Assembly (NCBI RefSeq): GCF_000381345.1
Contig: NZ_KB906428.1
Coordinates: 1 to 21,156 of the forward strand
Length of the DNA: 21,156 nucleotides
Reading direction: 5' to 3'
DNA from: Deinococcus apachensis DSM 19763
GTDB taxonomy: Bacteria; Deinococcota; Deinococci; Deinococcales; Deinococcaceae
Each line of letters begins with the position of its first letter. Position 1 is the stretch's first letter. Shown piece by piece: positions 15,574 through 21,156 of the stretch. The notes under the pieces were generated by a model, which did not search any database, was not told the origin of the DNA, and saw only the letters and a program-made list of their open reading frames with translations. The position numbers and the translations under genes are program-made.

Positions 15574-15828
15574 GACCCGCTGGGTCGGCTCTTCTCCACC
15601 GCCGCCTACGCCCAACAGATCGTGCTGGCTGACCAGGCTGGGGCGGAGCGGACCCTCGCGCGGATTCGCGCGGCACACGGGGCCGTCGAGGACGCACGGG
15701 GAGCGCGGATCCCGGAGTGGGCTAACCGGGACGTGCTGTACCTGCTCGTGGCCTCAGTGCTGCGCCGTAATATTCGGAGGGCGAGTGCCGCTTCAACCGG
15801 GAAGGAGTCGAATGTCTGCAACTGGTAG
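15574..15828 (+). pseudogene. MpaB-like oxygenase (DUF2236) fragment
   Basis: Directly after an in-frame TAG the frame reads DPLGRLFSTAAYAQQIVLAD, then QAGAERTLARIRAAHG and ARIPEWANRDVLYLLVASVLRR. The DPLGRLF-T--Y block followed by an A-ERA-ARVR-AH helix is typical of DUF2236 (MpaB/rubber oxygenase-like) proteins near their N-terminal third. No start codon with a ribosome binding site is seen, the haem-ligand region is absent, and the frame runs out into the 3' end of the convergent gene. About 65 family-like codons remain. I judge it a remnant, cut at both ends. Confidence 0.45.
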
Positions 15829-16920
15829 TCGGCCCCACCAGTGGGTGTAGCGGCGGTAAACGCTGGGGTCACGCCCCGCCAGAAAAGCCACCAGCGCTCC
15901 CGCCTCGGACGCCAACCCTGCCCACACCTCCTCGGGCAGGGGGTGGAACGCCGTGGCCTCGATCCCCCCTTCGACTGCACGCCACACGCCCGCGACGTAC
16001 CCGTCCACCAGCAGGGTCGGCAAGACGTCGCCGTTCTGCCGGATGACCAGGCGACGGTAGTCCGGCGGGATCACCCGGCCACGGTCCTGGTAGGCGAGCA
16101 GCGTGCTGTCCCACATCGGCAACAGCCTCGGCGGGGCAGGCGTGTCCTCGTCGGGCAACCAGGCGCCCGGCAAGTCATACAGGTTCGATCCATCCGGCCC
16201 CTGCCACCGTTGCAATTCACCGCCCAACGCGTTCACAGCGTCCCGAACCACCGCGCGGGAGAGCCGCGTGAACTGCGCGACGTCCTGTATCGAGGCCGGG
16301 CCGAACGCCTCCAGATAGCGCCGCACCAAGTGCTGTACGGCCTCGGCACGATCAGGAGTCAGAGGCGAGCGAGCCGTGACGAACGACGGGCGTAACCCGA
16401 ACGACCAAGGCCCTCCACTCGGGGCGTGCCACAGTGGGGCGAAGGTCCGCAGCGCCCACCACACGCCGGGATGCTGGAACCCCAACCGAGCCGCGAGCAT
16501 CCCCTCCACCTCCGCTCGGGTGCGGGGCTGTGCCATGAAGTCAGTCAGGTGGGGCAGGAGGGCGTCGAGGTCGGGGATGGTCAGGCCGCTCCCGGTGAAG
16601 CGTGGATCACCCAGACGTGCGGCCCGCAAGCTTGACACCATCACCTGGTGCAAGGCCGGGTAGTCGTCGACATGCACAGTGTGCAGCGTGATGCGCATCA
16701 GTGACGCTTTCACCACGGTCCGCTTGGTGAAGGCGGCATCCAGGTCGGTGGGCTCGAAGCGGGCGAGGCGATTCCACAACGCTAGGTAGGGTGAGGCGGC
16801 CTCTTGGGCTTGCAGGGCCATGACGCGGCGGACGCCCTCGGTGACCTCCAGTGCTTCGCGGCGCAGGAGGAGCTGTCGTCCAAGCGTGGCGCGGTTGAGT
16901 CGCTTTGCGGAGAGGGTCAT
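15793..16920 (-). CDS. AlkZ-like winged-helix DNA glycosylase family protein
   Basis: This 375-residue protein belongs to the winged-helix DNA-binding (HTH_42, AlkZ/YcaQ-like) family. The N-terminal segment VMALQAQEAASPYLALWNRL contains Q37-A-Q39, matching the QxQ catalytic motif reported for YcaQ-type enzymes, which excise alkylated or crosslinked bases. Further family blocks are KASLMRITLHTVHVDDYPAL, the winged helices around PASIQDVAQFTRLSRAVVRD (about 225-245), LLPMWDSTLLAYQDRGRVIP and the C-terminal strand GDVLPTLLVDGYVAGVW. It is probably cytosolic and binds DNA. The start is the ATG at 16920, where homology begins; the open frame runs on to 17109 but is not family-like. GAAGG lies 12 bases upstream. 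It stands alone and overlaps the MpaB remnant at its 3' end. Confidence 0.85.
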   Translation of the reverse strand: MTLSAKRLNRATLGRQLLLRREALEVTEGVRRVMALQAQEAASPYLALWNRLARFEPTDLDAAFTKRTVVKASLMRITLHTVHVDDYPALHQVMVSSLRAARLGDPRFTGSGLTIPDLDALLPHLTDFMAQPRTRAEVEGMLAARLGFQHPGVWWALRTFAPLWHAPSGGPWSFGLRPSFVTARSPLTPDRAEAVQHLVRRYLEAFGPASIQDVAQFTRLSRAVVRDAVNALGGELQRWQGPDGSNLYDLPGAWLPDEDTPAPPRLLPMWDSTLLAYQDRGRVIPPDYRRLVIRQNGDVLPTLLVDGYVAGVWRAVEGGIEATAFHPLPEEVWAGLASEAGALVAFLAGRDPSVYRRYTHWWGRLPVADIRLLPG

Positions 16921-17164
16921 GTGGAATTCGTGCCTTCGCTGCCACGATACACTCGCAAGCATCGGTGCTTTCGAGTCGCGGTGTGTGGATGGCCGAGCAG
17001 TGGAATACGCAGGTGTCGTCCCCCTCCGCGTCGAGGAGCACGAGCGGCACACCTTCGCCCTCGGCAGCCTGCTCACGCCCAAGCCCCTCAAGTTTAGGAG
17101 CACTGCCACGCGGGCGGAAGAGCAGCAGAACGAGGAACCTGCAGCGTAAGAACCATCGAAATGC

Positions 17165-17186
17165 CCTCCTCCACAGGGGGAGGAGG
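17165..17186. other. 8-bp GC-rich hairpin
   Basis: CCTCCTCC (17165-17172) pairs with GGAGGAGG (17179-17186) across a 6-base loop. There is no T-run on either side. It lies between the AlkZ-like and DUF3995 genes. Confidence 0.35.
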
Positions 17187-17336
17187 ACCGGTCGTGGGGT
17201 TCAGTGGATGACGGTGCTCAATGAAGCATGGAGCGACCCGATGTACCCGAGATGTCACAGAGTCCACGTCGTTGACCATGGGCAGGACTGCCCTGCTAGG
17301 GACATCCTGCGGCCCTGGGCGGGGTGTGATGAGTTC

Positions 17337-17759
17337 ATGCCGGAATCACTGACCGCCCACCGAAGTGTCTCTGTCGCCACTGCCCTGCTCACGGGAACCC
17401 TCGCCACGCTGCATGTGTACTGGGCGGCAGGCGGCCAGGCGGGTCTGGCGGCGGCCCTGCCTGAGGCGGACGACGGAGGGCCACTGTTCACGCCTTCGCC
17501 CCTCATGACCTTGGGTGTGGCGACGGGTCTGGCGAGCATGAGCGCGGCGGCTCTGGAAGCTGACTCTCCCCGGATGCGTTGGCCCCTGCGCCTGACTGCC
17601 CTCGTGTTCCTGCTGCGGGCCTTGGGGGATGGCCGCACGGTCGGCCTGACCCGCCGGGGTGGGCAGAGCGTGTTTGCCCGCAACGATGCTCGGCTGTACA
17701 CCCCCCTCTGCCTGCTGCTGGCCGCCCTGTACGGTGTGCTGGCGTTCTGGCGCAGGTGA
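17337..17759 (+). CDS. DUF3995 small membrane protein
   Basis: This 140-residue protein has four predicted membrane helices (about 12-33, 52-75, 82-101 and 119-138). Helix 1 reads SVATALLTGTLATLHVYWAAGG, helix 3 LRLTALVFLLRALGDG, and the C-terminus LYTPLCLLLAALYGVLAFWRR. The HVYWA segment in helix 1 and the RNDARLYTPLC pattern (F-RND---Y-PL) before the last helix are characteristic of DUF3995. The function of the family is unknown. The ATG at 17337 is preferred because membrane homology starts there; its Shine-Dalgarno is weak. A decayed GNAT tail begins right after the stop codon. Confidence 0.8.
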   Translation: MPESLTAHRSVSVATALLTGTLATLHVYWAAGGQAGLAAALPEADDGGPLFTPSPLMTLGVATGLASMSAAALEADSPRMRWPLRLTALVFLLRALGDGRTVGLTRRGGQSVFARNDARLYTPLCLLLAALYGVLAFWRR

Positions 17760-17765
17760 CTTGAC

Positions 17766-17892
17766 CGCGTTCTCGCAGCCCATCCTACAGTGCAGCGGCC
17801 TGTTGCCGGTCACCAGCAGACGTGCTGAAACCAGCCCAGGGAAGGCATAAGGCACGTCTTCCAAGACGTCTTCGCGGCCCTAACTCGTTCTG
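17766..17892 (+). pseudogene. Decayed duplicate of the GNAT 3' end
   Basis: The forward strand encodes TAFSQPILQCSGLLPVTSRR, matching TEFSRPILQRSGLLPVTTTT at the end of the intact GNAT gene. At DNA level 17770-17813 matches 7913-7956 at 36 of 44 positions. Past the stop codon, 17857-17892 matches 8040-8075 at 31 of 36. The homology thus includes non-coding flank, showing a segmental duplication or a paralogous locus lost by deletion. Nothing of the GNAT body remains; it abuts the DUF3995 stop codon. Confidence 0.7.
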
Positions 17893-18160
17893 GGCTGAAG
17901 CTAGCGGGGCCAGCGCGGGGTTGGACTGCAGCCCCTCGAGAGTCTCCACTCCGCGTTACGCCAGCCCAGTCTTGAAGCCCTGACGCCACGAGGGGTAGCG
18001 CAGGCTGGGACCTCATGGCGGATGCCCTGCGTGGTCAGCCAGCGTGTTACAGACGTATCTGAACCTTCTGACCATCCCTTTCCCAGCACCAGGAACGGCT
18101 GGAACCCAAGTTGTCAGGTACTAAGCACTGATCCTATCCAGGTGCAAGACCTGCATGTAA
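17893..18160. other. Non-coding stretch before the IS982 element
   Basis: No ORF here resembles a known family. It is probably decayed sequence between the GNAT remnant and the left inverted repeat. Confidence 0.4.
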
Positions 18161-18181
18161 TAACCGTGAATAGGGGTTGAC
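18161..18181 (+). repeat. Left (distal) inverted repeat of the IS982 element
   Basis: TAACCGTGAATAGGGGTTGAC is matched in reverse complement at 19460-19480 with two mismatches (TG versus CA at positions 7-8). The inner end carries TTGACA pointing into the element. Confidence 0.75.
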
Positions 18182-18281
18182 AGCGGAGCGATCGGCCACT
18201 GCGCTCAGTAAACGTCACGTTGGGGGCAAGCATAGATAGAGCACTCCCAAGCACAGGTTGTGATCAGTCGCCCATCATGGG

Positions 18282-18569
18282 TTAAGTCTGCCCAGCCTCG
18301 ACGACTTGATGGCGCTCAGATAGTTCTTGCCCCACGCTGTGAGCCAGCCAGATTCGCATGGCGGCCTTGACGTCGGCCGGCTCTCGCTCACCCCGCTCCA
18401 CCTCTTCGAGCAGAGGCATCAGTGGACGGACCGTTTCCAAGAACTTGGACAGGCTGAGCTCCACAAATGAACTCATGTTCATGTCCATGGCCGTGAACAC
18501 GCGCCGGGAGTCCCGGTAGATGTCCGGGTCAATAGTGAGGTTGAGCCGGGCCTTCGTCGTCTTCCCCAT
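18282..18569 (-). CDS. Ribbon-helix-helix DNA-binding protein, orphan antitoxin-like
   Basis: This 95-residue protein begins MGKTTKARLNLTIDPDIYRD. The strand RLNLTID, followed by helices DIYRDSRRVFTAMD and NMSSFVELSLSKFLE, fits the CopG/MetJ-like RHH fold, in which the strand pair inserts in the major groove. The acidic C-terminal half (EEVERGEREPADVKAA) could be a partner-binding tail as in antitoxins, but no toxin gene is adjacent. The ATG at 18569 is preferred because RHH homology starts at once; there is no good Shine-Dalgarno. The palindrome TGTATGGCATACA lies directly upstream and fits autoregulation. It lies 70 bases downstream of the IS982 transposase on the same strand, inside the outer inverted repeats. 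Confidence 0.7.
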   Translation of the reverse strand: MGKTTKARLNLTIDPDIYRDSRRVFTAMDMNMSSFVELSLSKFLETVRPLMPLLEEVERGEREPADVKAAMRIWLAHSVGQELSERHQVVEAGQT

Positions 18570-18570
18570 A

Positions 18571-18583
18571 TGTATGGCATACA
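18571..18583. promoter_or_regulatory. Palindrome abutting the RHH start codon
   Basis: TGTAT-GGC-ATACA is a perfect 5-bp inverted repeat with a 3-base centre, ending one base before the ATG of the RHH gene. RHH repressors commonly bind such short palindromes at their own promoter. Binding is inferred. Confidence 0.45.
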
Positions 18584-18610
18584 GATGCTGAGATGGAGAA
18601 TGCAAGACGT

Positions 18611-18630
18611 GACCGCAAAGAAGGGGGGCA
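18611..18630 (+). repeat. Degenerate third copy of the IS982 end
   Basis: GACCGCAAAGAAGGGGGGCA resembles the right-end repeat read inward (TAACCGCAAATAGGGGTTGAC), sharing ACCGCAAA and a G-run. It has the same orientation as the repeat at 18161 and lies 9 bases beyond the transposase stop, where a normal IS982 left end would sit. Confidence 0.4.
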
Positions 18631-18639
18631 GAGGAACGA

Positions 18640-19425
18640 TCAGTTGCTGAACGCAATGAACTTCAAGTTATGGGCCAGGACGTGCAGCGCCACCTTCAAC
18701 CGCAAGCTCAGAAACGTCTTCACCTGCCCCCAGCGCAGTCCGGCCCCCACCAGCACGGAGAATGCCGACTCAACGCACTTCCGAGCCGCTCCATACTCTG
18801 CTTTCCATCGTGGATCAACTCGCCTGGCATTGACCTTCGGCGGCGTCAGGCACGTCCCTGATTGATACCCCTTATCTCCGATCTGCTTTGGCCCTCCATA
18901 GAAGGGCCATTCTCTGTTCATCTCGCACAGGACGTTGAAATCATGCTCATTGGCGGGCCGGATCACGTACCGCACTATTCGACCCTGGAGGGCTGCCCAG
19001 GCGTGCAACTTGAATCCGTACACGGGTCCAGCCGTGCTGAATCCGTGACGTGCCCCACGAAACTTGCAGCGTGGGGCACGCTTAAACGTGCATACCGGCA
19101 GCGGTTCAGAATCTACCGCGACGAAATCCAGGAACTGGACTTCGGTCGCGAGCTGTTCGACTACGGGGGTAAGGCGGGCCAGACGAATGCGGGCCTGGGG
19201 TTCCGACGGGAAATGTGGGAAGTGATTCACCTTTAAAAAGCCCCACCAGCGGCTGAAATAGGGCGCCTTGTGCAGCTTTTGAAGCAGGGCAACGGCGAGG
19301 AGGTCGGCGTCGGATATTTTCTCGTGTGGGTGCAGCAACTTTTCCGGAACGTGTGGGGCGATCCAACGACTGCGTATGGTGACGGCCTCGGTGAGCGGCA
19401 GTAGAGTGAGATCGGGACGGCCCAT
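18640..19425 (-). CDS. IS982-family DDE transposase
   Basis: This 261-residue protein shows the IS982 pattern: [17 protein letters not shown] with the first catalytic D105, the [24 protein letters not shown] block, IGDKGYQSG with D184, and [10 protein letters not shown] with E219, followed by the basic tail [17 protein letters not shown]. All three DDE residues are present. It is somewhat short for the family (about 290) at the N-terminus but looks intact. The ATG at 19425 has AAAGGGA at suitable spacing; a GTG two codons earlier would sit too close to it. Confidence 0.9.
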   Translation of the reverse strand: MGRPDLTLLPLTEAVTIRSRWIAPHVPEKLLHPHEKISDADLLAVALLQKLHKAPYFSRWWGFLKVNHFPHFPSEPQARIRLARLTPVVEQLATEVQFLDFVAVDSEPLPVCTFKRAPRCKFRGARHGFSTAGPVYGFKLHAWAALQGRIVRYVIRPANEHDFNVLCEMNREWPFYGGPKQIGDKGYQSGTCLTPPKVNARRVDPRWKAEYGAARKCVESAFSVLVGAGLRWGQVKTFLSLRLKVALHVLAHNLKFIAFSN

Positions 19426-19459
19426 AAACACCGTCCCTTTCGCGTTTTTTGCCGCTCAA

Positions 19460-19480
19460 GTCAACCCCTATTTGCGGTTA
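19460..19480 (-). repeat. Right inverted repeat of the IS982 element
   Basis: This is the reverse complement of 18161-18181 with two mismatches. On the minus strand it reads into the transposase gene, with TTGACT as a possible -35 box. Confidence 0.75.
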
Positions 19481-19508
19481 ATAGACCCTTGTTGACGCTC
19501 CGCTAGGT

Positions 19509-19887
19509 TCAGTTCGTCCACTGAATGATGGACCCGAGGTTCCGCTCATTGTTCGAGGTGCCTTCGAAGTAACGGTTGGGCATTCGAATTGCGCCCAGCT
19601 CATCGTCACTGCTGTCAATTTTAACCCCCAGCGAGACGCCTTCGACGGAAACGTTAAAGTCCAAACCGTCACCGTCCTTCTCGTACCAGTAGAAGTTGAC
19701 GTCGCTGGTCGTGGTGCCGAGGATGCGGTTGTCCGCCAGGTGATCGCCCGAATTGTTCAATTGTACAAACCCACCCTTATAGTAAAGTCCGGAGCCTTTG
19801 GCGATCAGCATCACTTCGGCGTCGCCGAGCGCCCAAGCCTCCTTATCCTCGACGAGCGTGGCTGCGAACATCCTCACTTGGTAGGTG
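19509..19887 (-). pseudogene. 3' fragment of a gene cut by the IS3 element (DUF3103-like?)
   Basis: The frame stays open right up to the IS3 edge at 19887/19888, so the 125 codons left are the C-terminal part of a split gene; the GTG at 19877 is probably not a true start. The product contains KEAWALGDAEVMLIAKG, VNFYWYEKDGDG and SLGVKIDSSDDELG, and ends NLGSIIQWTN. The W--GDAE strand and the later YWYE-D block faintly recall DUF3103, an uncharacterised family; this is a weak match by eye. Base composition is less GC-rich than in the neighbours, suggesting separate origin. The IS982 right end lies 28 bases beyond the stop codon. Confidence 0.5.
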
Positions 19888-19928
19888 TGGTCTGCCCCCT
19901 AAAAACTGGGCAAAGCTGACTGGAGACT
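19888..19928 (+). repeat. IS3 left inverted repeat
   Basis: It pairs with 21117-21156 in reverse complement. The inner 16 bases (AAGCTGACTGGAGACT) are identical; the outer part is imperfect with a one-base gap, but both ends start TGG. Confidence 0.8.
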
Positions 19929-19994
19929 ATCGGCTCGCTCCCCTGCGGGGATAAGGGCCTTTCCCTGACCCCTGCGAGAAAGCGAGGATGACCC

Positions 19995-20264
19995 ATGAAG
20001 CACAAGCGGTTCAGTGAGGAACAGATCATCAAGCTGCTCCAGGACGCCAAAAAGGGCGAAAAGCCAATCGAGGAGCTTTGCCGGGAGGCCGGGTGCAGCA
20101 CGGCCTCCTTCTACACCTGGAAGGCGAAGTACGGCGATGCCACCGTGGACGAAGCCCGGCGGCTTCGTCAGCTCGAACGTGAAAACGAGCGCCTTCTGAA
20201 GCTGGTGGGGCAACAGCGCCTGGAGCTGGAGGGGATGAAGGTGCTGCTTGGAAAAAAGCGCTGA
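19995..20264 (+). CDS. IS3-family transposase OrfA
   Basis: This 89-residue protein begins [20 protein letters not shown]. It has the helix-turn-helix ([22 protein letters not shown], 27-48) that binds the element ends, followed by a leucine-zipper-like helix ([20 protein letters not shown]) for multimerisation. The length is typical of IS407-group OrfA. Ribosomes that slip by -1 at 20252-20258 would make the OrfAB transposase; the others stop at 20262. Confidence 0.92.
   Translation: MKHKRFSEEQIIKLLQDAKKGEKPIEELCREAGCSTASFYTWKAKYGDATVDEARRLRQLERENERLLKLVGQQRLELEGMKVLLGKKR
20252..20258 (+). other. A6G programmed -1 frameshift site
   Basis: AAAAAAG is read as AAA AAG in the OrfA frame, two codons before its stop. 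A -1 slip continues as [18 protein letters not shown] into OrfB without a stop. This is the classic IS3 arrangement. Confidence 0.75.
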
Positions 20265-20287
20265 CGGCCCCCGAGCGCCGGGAGGCC

Positions 20288-21112
20288 GTGCAGTTCCTGG
20301 TCCGCATCAATGTCCGACAGCAGCGGGCGTGCGAGTTGGTCGGTCTGCCTCGTTCTTCGTTGTCCTACCGACCCCACCCGAGGCATGACGGTGAACTGAT
20401 CGGGCGGATCAAAGCCCTTTCCCGTGAGCATCCCCGCTGGGGATGCCGTCGCGTCCACGCTACATTGCGCCGGGAAGGGGTGCAGGTCAACCGCAAGACC
20501 GTGCACCGCCTCTGGAAGAGTGAGGGCCTCGCTCTGCCTCCACGGCGCAAGACCAGAAAAATTCGCACTGGGCGGCCTGTTCCTCTGCGCGCCGAGCAGC
20601 CGAACCAGGTGTGGACTTACGATTTCGTCTTCGACGAGACGCTAGGAGGCCACGCCCTGAAAATCTTGACCCTGACCGACGAGTTCACCCGACAATCGCT
20701 GGTGTTGCGTTGTGGGACAGCTTTCACGTCGGTGGACGTGAAAGCCGTCCTGGTCGAGGTGATGCGGGAACGGGGTGTTCCCGCCTTCATCCGCAGCGAC
20801 AACGGCCCCGAGTTCATCGCCCACGACCTCAAGGTTTGGCTGGCGGTGCAGGAGGTGGGTACTCGGTACATCGACCCCGGCAAACCCTGGCAAAACGGCG
20901 TGGCCGAGAGCTTCCACGCCCGTTTGCGGGACGAGCTGCTGAACCTGGAGGTCTTTCACTCGGCCCGACACGCCCAGGTGCTGCTCGATGGTTGGCGCAG
21001 CTTCTACAACAGCGCCAGGCCGCATTCCTCCCTGGCCTATCTCACCCCGGACGAGTTCGCCCAGCGCTGGGCTTTGCTCACTGCCCCGCCCGCCGTCGTA
21101 CACTCCCCCTGA
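20288..21112 (+). CDS. IS3-family transposase OrfB (rve integrase core)
   Basis: The 274 residues from the GTG at 20288 carry the HTH_21 region ([20 protein letters not shown]) and the rve integrase core with catalytic D112 (VWTYDFVFD), D171 (IRSDNGPEF) and E207 ([14 protein letters not shown]), followed by the family tail [19 protein letters not shown]. The motif is complete, so the element is probably active. The natural product is likely OrfAB by -1 frameshift at 20252-20258, since the OrfB frame is open back to that site and the GTG lacks a good ribosome binding site. Confidence 0.93.
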   Translation: MQFLVRINVRQQRACELVGLPRSSLSYRPHPRHDGELIGRIKALSREHPRWGCRRVHATLRREGVQVNRKTVHRLWKSEGLALPPRRKTRKIRTGRPVPLRAEQPNQVWTYDFVFDETLGGHALKILTLTDEFTRQSLVLRCGTAFTSVDVKAVLVEVMRERGVPAFIRSDNGPEFIAHDLKVWLAVQEVGTRYIDPGKPWQNGVAESFHARLRDELLNLEVFHSARHAQVLLDGWRSFYNSARPHSSLAYLTPDEFAQRWALLTAPPAVVHSP

Positions 21113-21116
21113 GTCG

Positions 21117-21156
21117 AGTCTCCAGTCAGCTTCGTCTACAAAACTGGGCCAGTCCA
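21117..21156 (-). repeat. IS3 right inverted repeat
   Basis: This is the reverse-complement partner of 19888-19928, starting 5 bases after the OrfB stop and reaching the window end. Confidence 0.8.

Larger units (their letters stand above)
18161..19480 (-). mobile_element. IS982-family element with enclosed RHH gene
   Basis: Positions 18161-18181 and 19460-19480 are 21-base inverted repeats that differ at two positions. They enclose an IS982-type transposase (18640-19425) and a 95-residue ribbon-helix-helix gene (18282-18569), both on the minus strand. At 1320 bp this exceeds the usual IS982 length of about 1 kb. A third, degenerate copy of the repeat at 18611-18630, just after the transposase stop, suggests a minimal element of about 870 bp with the RHH gene outside the core. 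I see no clear target duplication for either version. Confidence 0.6.
19888..21156 (+). mobile_element. Complete IS3-family element (IS407-like)
   Basis: The terminal inverted repeats are 19888-19928 and 21117-21156. They share the outer TGG-CTG and an exact inner AAGCTGACTGGAGACT. Between them lie overlapping orfA and orfB with an A6G frameshift signal. The length of 1269 bp is normal for IS3. The right end coincides with the last base of the window, so the target duplication cannot be checked. It splits the gene at 19509-19887. Confidence 0.88.

Noticed and set aside
16982..17149. Coding-like fragment VEYAGVVPLRVEEHERHTF on the plus strand (or EGEGVPLVLLDAEGDDT on the minus)
   Set aside because: Third-position bias is high on both strands and neither reading matches a family I know, so I cannot say which strand, if any, was coding.
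17901..18089. Minus-strand frame containing WLTTQGIRHEVPACATPRG
   Set aside because: Some protein-like flavour, but no family, no start signal and a short frame in decayed DNA.
18605..19486. AGAC as target duplication of a minimal IS982 element (18605-18608 and 19483-19486)
   Set aside because: Four bases with uncertain ends is easily chance, and it conflicts with the better outer repeat.
1..21156. CRISPR array, tRNA or rRNA genes
   Set aside because: I saw no regularly spaced repeat series, no tRNA-like T-loop and acceptor pairs, and no rRNA sequence.

Overview
The window looks like an accessory region of a GC-rich Deinococcus-type genome, possibly a plasmid or chromosomal island. This rests on the codon use, on protein styles I associate with Deinococcus (a GNAT with an 'FVSYRDLG' segment, DUF3995, an S9 peptidase, an AlkZ-like winged-helix protein) and on the dense IS110, IS982 and IS3 load. 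The genus is an inference, since no rRNA or marker gene is present.

Layout. Positions 1-1350 hold an IS110 element on the minus strand, with a structured non-coding end that could carry a bridge RNA. An amidase remnant follows (1405-1527). A 1268-residue minus-strand protein (1578-5384) joins two TPR sensor halves, one to an HD-GYP domain and one to a GGDEF domain, both with intact active-site motifs. Positions 5385-6746 contain no large gene, but they do hold two interesting small units. One is a candidate sRNA (about 5997-6086) with its own promoter and a textbook terminator. The other is a 46-residue secreted peptide (6324-6464) whose predicted mature form begins and ends with the same eight residues, GSFGAWVS. 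Next come a short P-loop protein fragment, a GNAT acetyltransferase with a damaged 5' end, and a convergent S9 peptidase.

Positions 10147-15172 form a minus-strand sugar or polyol uptake operon. The order is binding protein, two-domain ATPase, permease, an unannotated 38-residue ORF and an FGGY kinase. The genes overlap or abut, and the 38-residue ORF links permease to kinase by TAA-ATG and ATGA junctions. The S9 peptidase follows 88 bases after the kinase and may be read through.

From 15300 the region is mosaic. It has an MpaB-like (DUF2236) remnant, an AlkZ-like protein with a QxQ motif, a DUF3995 membrane protein, and a decayed second copy of the GNAT 3' end about 9.8 kb from the first. 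An IS982-family element follows, with matching inverted ends at 18161 and 19480; these ends also enclose an orphan ribbon-helix-helix gene. A gene cut off exactly at the edge of a complete IS3-family element (19888-21156) closes the window.

The best candidates for something undescribed are the GSFGAWVS peptide with the nearby sRNA, the double-TPR c-di-GMP protein beside them, the 38-residue coupled ORF, and the IS982 element with a possible passenger regulator. Any functional link among the first three is inference from proximity only.
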